DNA from: Brachypterus glaber
Lineage: Eukaryota > Arthropoda > Insecta > Coleoptera > Kateretidae
Reading direction: 5' to 3'
NCBI GenBank assembly: GCA_958510825.1
Contig: OY294047.1
Location: 38,014,229-38,078,228 of the forward strand
Length of the DNA: 64,000 nucleotides
The position numbers and the translations under genes were made by a program. This document shows positions 23,106 through 33,800 of the stretch, piece by piece (position 1 is the stretch's first letter; each line of letters starts with the position of its first letter). The notes under the pieces are model-generated. The model made no database searches, was not told the DNA's origin, and worked only from the letters and a program-made list of their open reading frames with translations.

Positions 23106-23776
23106 AAAAAATTCATTGCCTGTACCTGCTTTATATTGTAAAAAACAAATTAACAAACAAAAAAGTTTCAATTTTTAAATGGTAAAGCAACTTATGGACC
23201 ACACTGTATATCGATATATAAAAAAACCTTTGTATGTTTATTTTAAACCTTCTGTTAAATAAATAAACATAATTAACTGCATTTTACTATTACTAAATTA
23301 AAATCAAAAATTTAATTAATAGTAAGTTTTGTGATTAAGGCACACTTCAATAAATAAGTAAATATAATTTCCCAGTAAACAGTAATCTTATTTGTGTAGG
23401 TATACTAAAGCAAATACAGGAACTGTAAATAAAATACTGTTCCTTTCAGATGCAATAAAACTTTATTACATCTAATTGTATACACAGTCTTGTAAAAATA
23501 GGACAAATATCGTTCCGAAGATTTTTCTTTAGGACAACCCTGTCAAATTATTATTAGTTTACTGTAAACAAAATTAAAAGATTAATTGTAGGTTGTAAAA
23601 TGTTATACCCCATGGGAAGTAGAGATTTAAATTTTTTATGCTACGGCAATTTGGGACTGATGTTTTCCCCCTAAAAAATAAAAAAATAAACTATGACAAA
23701 TGTTTCTTCTTTTCTATAAAGAAAAAAATATAGTTTAATTTTTTAAAAAACAAAAATCAAAAAGCATAACCATGGG
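23106..23776. other. AT-rich intergenic DNA
   Basis: No gene, tRNA or clear repeat boundary was seen. Confidence 0.3.
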
Positions 23777-24431
23777 AGGATTGGTGTAGTGGTCTACCGC
23801 TTCTGTGCATGACAAGTCTAATAAAGTTTATTTTTTTAAGGTATAGTCATTTTAAATATGCCGCTAAATACTCCACAAAGTCCGATTTACACTGAAGCAT
23901 GTGGCTTGTTTTGAATGTCAATATAACCAAAATTTATAATTTTTGTTTACTTACTTTGTTTTTATGATTTTTGATGTAAAAAAGAGGTTTGATAAAGCTG
24001 TTGCTAAACAAACTTTTGTATTCCTGTAGAAACAAAATTTGCTTATAAAATCGCTTTTATTCCTATAATATAGAGAAATAAACCATTGTTTTGCTCTCGT
24101 TAATGCCACGTCAACGTTTTGCCATGGTAATTTTGAGATTTTTTACAAGCGAGAAGGTTTAAAATAACTATACATTAAAAAAATAAACTTTAGCCAACAG
24201 CGTGAGTTTGATTCTCACTGGCGCCGATTTGCCTTTTTCAGTTAATTAATAATTGAAATTTGGCGAAGGCGTAAGTGAAGCGGATACTCCCTATAAAAAC
24301 TGGTTCGAAAGTCAGTATAAGCCGGTGGTTCCCTCTACTACTAGCCCACACAAGTCCTGGACTTAGAAGATGCTTAATTAAGTAGAATAGTACGAGGTTA
24401 AACAAACATGTAATGTAATGTAATATAATAA
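23777..24431 (+). mobile_element. tRNA-derived SINE, copy 2, interrupted by a MITE
   Basis: Same family as 18509-18794. The head (GGATTGGTGTAGTGG) and the rest (from GCGTGAGTTTGATTCTC) are separated by a 369-bp insert. Body and TGTAA-type tail are well preserved. Both this copy and copy 1 continue into a shared AAAATCGAAGAAA flank, so the mobile unit may be longer than the SINE body. Confidence 0.8.
23822..24192. mobile_element. MITE with 17-bp perfect TIRs nested in a SINE
   Basis: AAAGTTTATTTTTTTAA at the left end is matched exactly by TTAAAAAAATAAACTTT at the right. Both ends are bounded by TA, as in Tc1/mariner-type insertions. It splits the SINE between its A and B boxes, so it is younger than that SINE copy. 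No coding sequence was seen. Confidence 0.7.
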
Positions 24432-26073
24432 GTAACAAAAATCGAAGAAATAATTAAGCAACTCTGATTTTTACTAAAATAATACCAGCTCAGTACTTTT
24501 AAAAGGAAGTTATTTAAATACTTTATCTGAAACCGTTCTTAAGTTATGATGATCACATATTTTAGGACCGACAGGCATAGAGTCTTAGATTAATGCATAT
24601 TCGGGAAAAAATAAAAAAAAAATAAATAATTGATCCTTATTATATTAATTTCGAAAGAAATGCTTTATTGATAAATTGCTATTAAATAGATTTTATCAGT
24701 TAGTATAGTTCATACAAAAAAAAATAAATAAAAAATTCACACAAAATTCTCTAAAAAAAAAACTCATATTGAGTTACCGCATCTTGATATTTAACAAATA
24801 CAATTTCAACCAAGAAATTTAAATAAGGAACCTATGTTCAAAATTTAATGCCTTTAGCTCAAAGAGTTTCCGAGTTAACATAGTCACATTTTTTTTGGAG
24901 AGACAGACAAACCGACAGATTTTTTGCATATTTTATAATAAATTTATTTGCATATAAAACTTCGAAAAAAGTGAAAAAAAAATACCAAGCCAGGACTTTC
25001 ACAGTGAAAAGTAAAAGAATCATAAATTGTACATAGAATATGTATTGAAAATTAATGGACGTTAGGCAACATAAATTTAGGTCTTTAATACCAACCCAAA
25101 AAGAAAATTTTATCAGTGCAACAAAAAATGTGCATAATATCCAAAATTATTAAAGAATACATAAAACAGCTTATTAAACACAAAAATAAGTACTAAATCT
25201 TCACACACAACGAAGTATTATCAATGACTGTCAATTTAAGCGGTAGGTCATAAGTTCCCAAAGAAACTATAGACCTACTGTACACATAGCTGGGTTTTAA
25301 AAATTAAAAAAAAAATAGTTTTTTACCTAAAAAAAAATATATCTTACCTTCATGTAATTTAAAATATAATCTAAAATGTTATTTTTACCTAAAATGTGCA
25401 TAATTTTATTTTAAAACAATAATAATTATGCTTTTATCTCTTTCTGTAGAACTTCTCTCTTTATCTAATCTAAATAGGCGGTAGTCCATTAGACATTTAA
25501 AATGTGGTTACTGACATAGAAAAATGTAATTTAAATATTGGCAATATGTTGTGTACCAAAATACAACATAAATCAAATTTGATTTTAAATTTAACCACCT
25601 ACCTTACTAAACCTCAAATAGGGTTGCTCCATTTCTCACCCCTACCAAATCCTAATAGCTATTTACTATATCTATTATTTATTTAGTTTAAAACACTATT
25701 ATAAAAACACAATTCTGTAAAAAAAAACTAAAATATAGGGGTCTAAAAATATCGAATTTAAATTTAAATTGAGCATACAACAATTTACTTAATCAAATCA
25801 TCTCTTATCAAAAAAAAAAAATAATAATAATAATAATTTACATACAGTATACGCTGTAAAAAGTGATAGTAAAGAAGGGTATCGTTTTAAATATTAGTTT
25901 TGGGCTAAATCAGAAAAATAAGTTTTTGTTTAAAAAATTACAAAATGATGAAAAGAAATGATAAAAGACTGTGTTATTTGTTAATAAAGAACAAAATAAA
26001 AAAAAAATTAAAACTCAGGAATTATTTGTTATCGTAAACCTGACAACATCGCATTATTCTTGCGGTTAATGTT
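24432..26073. other. AT-rich intergenic DNA with dispersed-repeat pieces
   Basis: 24790-24960 (TTTAGCTCAAAGAGTTTCCG, GACAGACAAACCGACAG) is the same kind of dispersed repeat as near 2600-2700 and 58430-58510. An AAT trinucleotide tract is at 25822-25838. No supported gene. Confidence 0.35.
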
Positions 26074-26308
26074 TGTTTGTTTGTTTAACCTCGTACTATT
26101 CTACTTAATTAAGCATCCCTTAAGTCCAGGACTTGTGTGGGCTAGTAGTAGAGGGAACCACCGGCTTATACTGACTTTCGAACCAGTTTCTAGGGAGTTT
26201 CCGTTTCACTTATCGCCTTCTCCAAATTTGAAAAAGGCAAATCGGCGCCAGTGAGAATCGAACTCACGCTAGTAGACCTGCTATACATACGCGCTAGCCA
26301 CTACGCTT
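26074..26308 (-). mobile_element. tRNA-derived SINE, copy 3
   Basis: Minus-strand copy with an intact head (AGCGTAGTGGCTAGCGCG then GAGTTCGATTCTCACTGG) and the AGCCGGTGGTTCCCTCTACT body. The tail on this strand is an AAAC repeat rather than TGTAA. It is the best-preserved tRNA-like head of the four. Confidence 0.8.
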
Positions 26309-26395
26309 TATTGAAAAAAAAAAACAATCTTTTTTGTTTATCTAAAAACCAACATAAATACATTTAGGTGGAATGTAAAATAAAAACAATGTACA

Positions 26396-26447
26396 ATATT
26401 AATTAAATATATATTTATTTTTAAATAAATATATTTAATTAATATTA
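26396..26447. repeat. Pure AT palindrome
   Basis: AATATTAATTAAATATATAT mirrored by AAATATATTTAATTAATATT; a cruciform-prone tract of about 52 bp. Confidence 0.6.
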
Positions 26448-26943
26448 AAAGTTAAAAGTCTATGTGTAACTTTTTCATAATCTAGTTTTAAATCATATCA
26501 TGGACATAAACTAATTTAACATGTTGAAAGCCACATTAAATTACTTGTTTTGGGTAACACTGTCCCATGGGACTACATGCTTTGGGTTATCATTGAAACT
26601 GCTGGTTTGCTTATGTAACTGTCAAAGTCAGTAACAGACATTTTTTTGAAAGTTTATTTTTATAAAATTTATGTTTATTTCGAGGTTTATTTACAATGGA
26701 TTAATAATTTGGATTGGCACCAGACATGGTTAAAAAGTGCTTGGAACGTTGGATGAAAAATATGGAATGGTTAATTGATGGCTTTGAAGTACTCTAAACT
26801 ATAGTACTAAGTTCACTCTTTGGTATAAAATACCTTTAAGGTCCCTGTAAGAGTCTCAATAAATATATAAATAAAATAAATACAATTTTATTATAGTATA
26901 AATACTTTAAAAATAACTCCATAATCGTAGTGAAACTTATGTC

Positions 26944-27085
26944 ATATTCACAGGCTTGCATAACAACATATTACATAATGCAATGCCGTGATTGGCTTGA
27001 TGTGCCGCCATGTATCTTGTAAGCCAATCACGGCATCGCATTCTTATGTTTTATGTTCTTATGCAAGCTTCTGGATAGGCCTTTA
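26944..27085. mobile_element. Palindromic MITE family A, copy 3
   Basis: Very close to copy 2, in the same orientation (ATTCACAGGCTTGCATAAC ... GCAAGCTTCTGGATAGGCC). Confidence 0.75.
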
Positions 27086-27406
27086 AGAAACTAGTGACAT
27101 AAGTTCAGCCTTACTACACATTGAATTACAGTATATTAAATCCGTAAAAACTAATAAAACACAACAAAATATTTTAATATTATAGTCAAAGCAGTAAACA
27201 CAACACAGACTCTTTCTTTTGGCTCCACTGTAGCAGTTAATGTGCAAAGTTATTTTTATTTTAACGAGATGACATATAACACTTGAAGTTTCGTGCAATG
27301 TTGCCAAATCATACATTGACATATGTTAAAATTCTTAATTAAAATAATTAATTAAAATATGTCCCGGGATGTAAAAAGGGCTGAAATTTTGTCTAAGTAT
27401 TTATTT

Positions 27407-27600
27407 TTGAAAGTTTTTGGCGGATTTGTATAATTTAACTTTTTGATTTTTGGGGAACAGGGCTTTAGATCTGACTAAAATTGTTATCTAATTTTGCTGT
27501 GACGTTTCGACCATGGATTTTCGTTGTTTTCGAACAGAGAATTAAAGCCAAAGATTAGTTATTGTTACTAACAGTAAACACTCACATAAACAAAACAAGG
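27407..27600. mobile_element. Single arm of the second Penelope-like family
   Basis: Nearly the same as one arm of the element at 8433-8799: GATTTTTGGGGAACAGGGCT, TTTTGCTGTGACGTTTCGA, TTTTCGAACAGAGAATTAAA and AACAGTAAACACTCACATAAA. The opposing arm is missing, so it is a truncated copy. Confidence 0.6.
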
Positions 27601-28176
27601 TCGAACTGAAATTCAATAACGGCGAACGGTGTATTACTTTTACATCAATTATTATTTAAAATTTGTAAAATACGACTAAAAATTAAACCTCAAAAAACAT
27701 TATTAAAAGGGTTACATCCAACAATATGTTGCATTATATGCCAACTATTATAAATGTATCGGTCTCTTAAATATAATACGTGTATCGTAATAAAAATAAT
27801 CAGTGAAAAAAACCTCGGAGTTTTTTTTCACACATTATTGTATCGCATCAGGGAAAGCCACCCCCTGTCAAAATTGAACAGGAACAATAGACGATCGGAG
27901 TCGATAGTGATTGGCTCCCGTGCACAGTTATCGGCTGGCGAATCTCATTATGTTTGATACACACACAACTCTATTGTCGCAGGATGCATACGGAGGGGCT
28001 ACAATATCATAGTTTGCCATGGATTTAGGAAAAACAGTGAGAAGATTAAATAAAATATACAAAAAAAAAAAATATATATTAAAAGAAATAAATAAGTGTA
28101 CCTTAATTAAAAATAAATGGTAGTGGTGGTTGAATTAAAAAGTCCTTTAAAACTATAATAAATAGTTAATTATAGT
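27601..28176. other. Intergenic DNA with a unique GC-richer island
   Basis: 27840-28030 contains CAGGAACAATAGACGATCGG, TGATTGGCTCCCGTGCACAG and TTGTCGCAGGATGCATACGG. It is not seen elsewhere in the window and lies about 8 kb upstream of ftz; a candidate regulatory element. The 67-codon ORF at 27754-27957 has no motif. Confidence 0.35.
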
Positions 28177-28283
28177 TCAAGGGTGCAAAGTTAAATTTTT
28201 CTATTGAGTAGGTTTTAAGAAGCCGAGGGCCTCCGGCCCGAGAGCAATAATCCTAGGATATCAAAATTTAACTTTTCGCCCGT
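28177..28283. repeat. Small TIR element
   Basis: GGGTGCAAAGTTAAATTTTT faces AAAATTTAACTTTTCGCCC; interior includes GAGGGCCTCCGGCCCGAG. About 107 bp. Confidence 0.55.
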
Positions 28284-28672
28284 GCATATATTTTTTTTAT
28301 TCGATTGTTACTAATTATACCGCAAAAAAAATAATTGAGTAAAAAAGATTAGTCCAAAAGTAATAACATATTAAAGAAAAAAAGAATAAGAACTGGATAA
28401 TTTTATTCGAAATGTGATTTTAAACTAAAAACAATGTAATAAAAGTGAGTGCCTTACAGAAGGATATTTTTCTTTATAAATATTACGGTAAAGGTAAAGC
28501 ATCAAGTTTTAGTTAGCGGACTGAAAAAAAAATTGGCCTTAGGGCCACAGAGTCTAAATTTAAGTAAGCTTATACGTCATAACTTATAATCTCACGGGTC
28601 ATACTCATTATAATAAATATTAATATATTATTTGCTATTTCCTGTTTTAAGCAAAAAACTGATAAATACAAT

Positions 28673-28744
28673 GACTCCGTGGCGCAACGGTAGCGCGTCT
28701 GACTCCAGATCAGAAGGTTGCGTGTTCAAATCACGTCGGGGTCA
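28673..28744 (+). tRNA. tRNA-Trp (anticodon CCA), copy 1
   Basis: A 72-nt intronless cloverleaf. Acceptor GACTCCG pairs with CGGGGTC (one T-G wobble); the anticodon stem TCTGA/TCAGA encloses loop CTCCAGA with CCA at 34-36; T-loop is TTCAAAT; discriminator A. The internal A box (TGGCGCAACGG) and B box (GTTCAAATC) are present, and a T7 run starts shortly after the gene as a Pol III terminator. It is the first of five copies on the same strand. The inverted-repeat element at 28774-29924 begins 29 bp downstream. Confidence 0.95.
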
Positions 28745-28773
28745 AATACGTTTTTTTAACAAATAATTTATTA

Positions 28774-29924
28774 AAATTTGGGATTTTTGACAGTACACTG
28801 TGTTGAATTAATAAAACAACTTGAATTCGTAGACAGTGTATAATATTAAAAAATCTTCGCCTAGCGCTTTCGTTTTACAACATCATCGGGGCAAGGCCCT
28901 AAAAATAAGTTTTAACAGGAAATGTAGCATTTCCAAAATTATAAAAAAAATTTTTAAAAAAGTTTTTTAAATTTTTTTTTTTTTTTTTTTTTAAATTTTT
29001 AACTTACTCGTCAGGGCATCCTACATCAAAACAAACGATAAACATTTATGTATAAAACTAAAATTACATTAAATATAGACTAAAAACTAACAAATAAATG
29101 TTCGAAATGGCATGACATTTTTTTACAAGAAGTGAGGTTATGTTGTGTGAGATCGAGAATTTTGGGCAAAAGTAAGAAAATATTAGGGAGAGGAAGAAGA
29201 AGAAGAGAAATTACAATGCGGGATATTTAAATTAAATTTTTAAACATAGGATTAGATTTTTTGTTTAAACTGATCTGTTTATTTAAACAAAAATCTTGGT
29301 TAAGTTTTGTGGCCAGGAATATTTCGAGGTCCTCATAAAAATCCAGTTTAGGGTCATTCCGGTAAGTTACAATGTGATGTAAAAGTTTTGAATCATTGTC
29401 AAGGTTAATGGAATGATTATTATATTTTAAGTGGTGACTTAATGTGGAAGTTTTGGGACGGTCGATATGCTTAAATAAACAGATCAGTTTAAACAAAAAA
29501 TCTAATCCTATGTTTAAAAATTTAATTTAAATATCCCGCATTGTAATTTCTCTTCTTCTTCTTCCTCTCCCTAATATTTTCTTACTTTTGCCCAAAATTC
29601 TCGATCTCACACAACATAACCTCACTTCTTGTAAAAAAATGTCATGCCATTTCGAACATTTATTTGTTAGTTTTTAGTCTATATTTAATGTAATTTTAGT
29701 TTTATACATAAATGTTTATCGTTTGTTTTGATGTAGGATGCCCTGACGAGTAAGTTAAAAATTTTAAAAAACTTTTTTAAAAATTTTTTTTATAATTTTG
29801 GAAATGCTACATTTCCTGTTAAAACTTATTTTTAGGGCCTTGCCCCGATGATGTTGTAAAACGAAAGCGCTAGGCGAAGATTTTTTAATATTATACACTG
29901 TCTACGAATTCAAGTTGTTTTATT
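28774..29924. mobile_element. Penelope-like element remnant with long inverted terminal repeats
   Basis: Two nearly identical arms in opposite orientation (28809-29287 and 29470-29924, about 460-480 bp) surround a spacer of about 180 bp. The insertion is flanked by a 13-bp duplication, AAATAATTTATTA, at 28761-28773 and 29925-29937. The uninterrupted site is visible downstream of tRNA copies 2-4. Minus-strand sequence over the spacer and inner arms (29227-29496) encodes 89 residues with STLSHHLKYNNHSIN and LDFYEDLEIF, resembling the C-terminal GIY-YIG endonuclease part of Penelope-like elements. The arms contain CCGATGATG...AACGAAAGCGC, close to a hammerhead core but with one core base changed. 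Confidence 0.75.
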
Positions 29925-30284
29925 AAATAATTTATTATTATAAATAAAACATTAGATAGATACCACCGCATATGCGCAAAAAGTCCAAACGTTTCGCCCC
30001 CATAATATGAACAAAAGGTGTCGCTTTTAGGATCACTCGAATATAAAGTTCTTCAACACTATACGATCATTATGAAATTTTGTGAAATTATACTCTAGTT
30101 TTAAGTTAACGCATTTTTATCAGAAAGGTGCATCTGGAACAACTCGTGCCATTTGCAGGCTTATGCTTATACGATATTATCCAAAGATCAAAACCTCAAG
30201 CTTATACGTCATAACTTAACTATAATAAATATTAATATATTATTTGCTATTTCCTGTTTTAAGCAAAAAACTGAAAAATACAAT

Positions 30285-30356
30285 GACTCCGTGGCGCAAC
30301 GGTAGCGCGTCTGACTCCAGATCAGAAGGTTGGGTGTTCAAATCACGTCGGGGTCA
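30285..30356 (+). tRNA. tRNA-Trp (CCA), copy 2, with a T-stem mismatch
   Basis: Matches copy 1 except for one base: the T-stem strand reads GGGTG instead of GCGTG. This turns the second T-stem pair into a G-G mismatch and also changes the first half of the B-box region. All other stems and the CCA anticodon are intact. It sits in a shorter tandem unit that lacks about 150 bp found upstream of copies 3 and 4. It may be a weak or dead gene. Confidence 0.85.
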
Positions 30357-30888
30357 AATACGTTTTTTTAACAAATAATTTATTATTATAAATAAAACAT
30401 TAGATAGATACCACCGCATATGAGCAAAAAGTCCAAACATTTTGCCCCCAAAATATGAACAAAAGGTGTCGCTTTTAGGATCACTCAAATATAAAGTTCT
30501 TTAACACTATATGAATAGTATAGTGAAGTATTATAATATAATTATTATCATTATAAGCCACTATAATATACGCCACTATAATAGTTGTGTTAAAGGACTT
30601 CGCGTTAAATCAGCGTTAGCCCAATGTTTAAGGTAAGGATCATTATGAAACTTCGTGAAATTATAGTCCAGTTTTAAGTCCAAACGCATTTTTATCAGAA
30701 AGGTGCATCTGGAACAACTCGTGCCATTTTCAGGCGTAAGCTTTTGCCTACACGATATTATAAAAAGATCCACACCTCAAGCTTCTTATACGTCATAACT
30801 TATAATCTCACGCGTCATACTCATTATAATAAATATTAATATATTATTTGCTATTTCCTGTTTTAAGCAAAAAACTGATAAATACAAT

Positions 30889-30960
30889 GACTCCGTGGCG
30901 CAACGGTAGCGCGTCTGACTCCAGATCAGAAGGTTGCGTGTTCAAATCACGTCGGGGTCA
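30889..30960 (+). tRNA. tRNA-Trp (CCA), copy 3
   Basis: Identical to copy 1 over all 72 nt. It is preceded by the same upstream block (TATTTGCTATTTCCTG followed by AAAAAACTGATAAATACA) and followed by the same T7 terminator run. It lies in a tandem unit of about 600 bp shared with copy 4. Confidence 0.95.
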
Positions 30961-31247
30961 AATACGTTTTTTTAACAAATAATTTGTTATTATAAATAAA
31001 ACATTAGATAGCTACCACAGGATATGCGCAAAAAGTCCAAACGTTTTGTCCCCAAAATATGAACAAAAGGTGTCGCTTTTAGGATCACTCAAATATAAAG
31101 TTCTTTAACACTATATGAATAGTATAATGGAGTATTATAATATAATTATTATCATTATAAGCCACTATAATATACGCCACTATAATAGTTGTGTTAAAGG
31201 ACTTCGCGTTAAATCAGCGTTAGGCCAATGTTTAAGGTAAGGATCAT

Positions 31248-31870
31248 CACCATCAAAAGCGGTGTGGTTATTACCAAGTAATAGCCACGGCACTCAGACC
31301 TGAGATCCATTGTGCATGCCGCAGTCATTTAGATGACACATCATTTGATGATATTCCATGGGGGCAGGCATCTAAAAAGGCGATGATCTGCCCCAATGCA
31401 AGTTCGACTAAATCGCTAGGTTGCACTGATGGTGAACCTAAAAATCGCAGTCTTTTTTGTGAGAAGACAGGACATTGTCCCAAAATGTGGGATGAAGTTT
31501 CTTTATCATAGAATCTACAGCGTTTGCTTTGGACAATTTTCATTTTATAAAGAAGATTGTTGAAAGTACCATGACCAGTTAGAAAACTGGTAATAGTTCT
31601 GAGTTTTTTCTTATTTAATTGAATAAGTGTTTTTGTATTGGAAAATGAGGGCTCTTTGATAAGCAATTTTGCTTGAACCTGTTGGAAAGCCCAGTGTTGG
31701 ATAAAACTTCGATTAAGCCAGGTTTTTATATCCCTTTTAATGATGCAGTTCGACAACCCAAGCGAAGGCTCAGGTCCAATAAAATGGACTGACTGAACCC
31801 TCCCTAGCAAGCTGGTCGGCTGATTCATTACCGGGGATATCGCTGTGGCCGGGTACCCTGATGATGATGG
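31248..31870 (-). mobile_element. 5'-truncated non-LTR retrotransposon (RNase H and zinc-knuckle end)
   Basis: Minus-strand insert flanked by the 14-bp duplication AAGGTAAGGATCAT (31234-31247 and 31871-31884), typical of target-primed reverse transcription. Its 5' edge begins inside an RNase H domain (VPGHSDIPGNESADQLA, about 31805-31855). A one-base length change in a T run moves the rest into the frame of the 31325-31828 ORF, which carries FIGPEPSLGLSNC, FLTGHGTFNNLLYKM and a C...H...C knuckle (CRFYDKETSSHILGQCP). This layout is known from RNase-H-bearing I/Loa-type elements. It is non-functional: truncated and frameshifted. Confidence 0.85.
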
Positions 31871-32125
31871 AAGGTAAGGATCATTATGAAACTTTGTGAA
31901 ATTATACTCCAGTTTAAAGCTAAAGCATTTTTATCAGAAAGGTGCATCTGTAACAACTCGTGCCATTTGCAGGTATGAGCTTATGCTTATACGATATTAT
32001 CCAAAGATCCAAACCTCAAGCTTATAGGTTATAACTTATAATCTCACGGGTCATACTCATAATAATAAATATTATTATATTATTTTCTATTTCCTGTTTT
32101 AAGCAAAAAAACTGATAAATACAAT

Positions 32126-32197
32126 GACTCCGTGGCGCAACGGTAGCGCGTCTGACTCCAGATCAGAAGGTTGCGTGTTCAAATCACGTCGGGGTCA
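32126..32197 (+). tRNA. tRNA-Trp (CCA), copy 4
   Basis: Identical to copy 1 over 72 nt, with the same upstream block and a T6 run downstream. The unit 5' of it is split by a truncated non-LTR retrotransposon (31248-31870); without that insertion and its target duplication, the spacing to copy 3 is about 600 bp, as for copies 2 to 3. Confidence 0.95.
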
Positions 32198-32608
32198 AAT
32201 ACGTTTTTTAATAAATAATTTATTATTATAAATAAAACATCAGATACCACCGCATATGCGCATGTTAATGTTGTCAAGATTTATTTGATTGATAGGAATT
32301 GATAACAAATTGACAATCTCAAGTAAAAGTGACGTCACGTTTTTAATAATTAATCCTAAATTTTCGTGTTTTTTTTTATTTTATTTCATATAATTTAATA
32401 AGTAGTGTTAAAAAATATGTCTGATATATTTTTTTCAAGATGCATGTAACGGTGACGTTATTTTCCAGGGAGGTATAAGCAAAAGGGGAAGAGAGGGGGT
32501 CAAAAATTGTCTAAATTGCAAATTGTAGACCCAATTTTATTGTTCAGATTATTCGCATTGTATTAAAATAAAATTAACATTTGTATGTAGAAAACTGACA
32601 AATACAAT

Positions 32609-32680
32609 GACTCCGTGGCGCAACGGTAGCGCGTCTGACTCCAGATCAGAAGGTTGCGTGTTCAAATCACGTCGGGGTCA
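32609..32680 (+). tRNA. tRNA-Trp (CCA), copy 5
   Basis: Identical to copy 1 over 72 nt, but in unrelated flanks: only about 20 bp of upstream sequence (ACTGACAAATACAATG-like) is shared and the downstream sequence differs, with a T5 run. It therefore either predates the tandem duplication or was the source of the other copies. Confidence 0.95.
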
Positions 32681-32758
32681 AGTAATTTTTATTAAAACCA
32701 CAATATATGTTATTGTTAGAAAAAATAAAACATTAGTTATATTAAAAGGTAAAAAAAA

Positions 32759-32965
32759 AAACTATTTTTTAGCCTAAAAAAAGCAACTTTTTTGTCCGAC
32801 AAAAAATAATGACAAAAAAAAAACAAAAAAAGGTCCCATCCTTGTATAAATCTATGAAATAAAAATGCAACTTTTTTCTTAGACACAAAAAAGTTAATGA
32901 CTAAAAAAAAGGTTCCACCCTTTCCGTGAAATTTGAATCCATAAAATATGTAACTTTTTTCTCCT
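32759..32965 (+). repeat. Tandem repeat of about 90 bp, 2-3 units
   Basis: GCAACTTTTTTGTCCGAC, then GCAACTTTTTTCTTAGAC, then GTAACTTTTTTCTCCTG mark successive units, each with an AAAAAAGGTYCCAYCC-like middle. Confidence 0.6.
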
Positions 32966-33041
32966 GAAATATGCAACTATTTAGATTTCAAGATAGGTGG
33001 GGGGAGGCTCCTCCCCATCCCTCCATAGCTACGGCCCTGGG

Positions 33042-33252
33042 TACCGTCAACGGTGTGGGTGACTTCGGATGCTTTTTCGCAAAACTTTCTGAACCGAAGC
33101 ACGTGTGCATAGGTTGTGTGGTTATGCACACAAGTTGTGGAGTTGAACTCCACAACCTGTGCAAGTAACCCCACAAATTGTGCACACGTGATTTGTCTCA
33201 GAGGGTGTTGCATAAAAGTCACCCACGCCGTCCGAAGTCACCTCAGTTGAAG
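33042..33252. repeat. Foldback repeat with long stem
   Basis: CGGTGTGGGTGACTTCGG faces CCGAAGTCACCTC and AAGTCACCCACGCCG; the inner stem ACAAGTTGTGGAGTT / AACTCCACAACCTGT centres near 33137, with GCACGTGTGCA/TGCACACGTG outside. A diverged partial copy is at 45370-45470. Confidence 0.65.
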
Positions 33253-33337
33253 GTACCCATAAAAAATTATGTTTAAAAAGTTACAATATTAATTTGCTCT
33301 ATCAGGAATGTTAACGAATGATTCTTTAGGCGAGTAA

Positions 33338-33580
33338 AAATGTACACCGTCTGACATTTTAAAGGGCAGAAGTGGATGGTAACAGAACACTACTGTTAGT
33401 TTTTCTCCTGATGATTTGCGTAAGGGGGTGTCCGCTATCTCGAATTTTAGGGGTGAGTTGCTTAATGACTCACCCCTAAAATTCAAGAGCGGAAACCCCT
33501 TAGGCAAATCCCCCGGTGCAAAACTAACAGGAGTGTTCTTTTACTATCCACTACTGCTTTAAAATATCAGCCGGTGTACA
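33338..33580. repeat. Foldback repeat
   Basis: ATGTACACCGTCTGACATTT faces AAATATCAGCCGGTGTACAT. Inner arms GGATGGTAACAGAACACTAC / GAGTGTTCTTTTACTATCC and AATTTTAGGGGTGAGT / ACTCACCCCTAAAATT meet near 33461. Confidence 0.7.
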
Positions 33581-33800
33581 TTTATTGCAATTTAACATAG
33601 GAATTTATTGTTATTTGACTGGACTATATGTATAAAAAAGGTCGAGTTAAAACGTCAGCATAAGTGGATTTTAATTAAAAAATAGATCTTGGTGTTTACT
33701 GGTTTACTCATTTCAAAATCGTTATTTTACATACATTCTTTCGTTTCCTTTTATAAATTGATGTATTTTCGTGTCTTTTTCCATGACTATCGCAGTATGA

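Larger units (their letters stand above)
28560..32245 (+). repeat. Tandemly duplicated tRNA-Trp units
   Basis: Copies 1-4 of the tRNA share flanks: upstream, TATACGTCATAACTTA-like sequence and an AATATTAATATATT tract; downstream, AATACGTTTTTTTAACAAAT and an ACATTAGATAGATACCACC-like stretch followed by AAAGTCCAAACG and AAAAGGTGTCGCTTTTAGG. After removing two insertions the periods are about 448, 604 and 600 bp. Units 3 and 4 carry an extra segment of about 150 bp with TTATAATATAATTATTATC. Confidence 0.85.

Noticed and set aside
18509..24431. SINE heads as tRNA genes
   Set aside because: A and B boxes are present, but no closed cloverleaf could be drawn and the bodies are shared with a dispersed family.
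31325..31828. 167-codon ORF as a host gene
   Set aside because: Its motifs and flanking 14-bp duplication show it is the end of a truncated LINE with a frameshifted RNase H.
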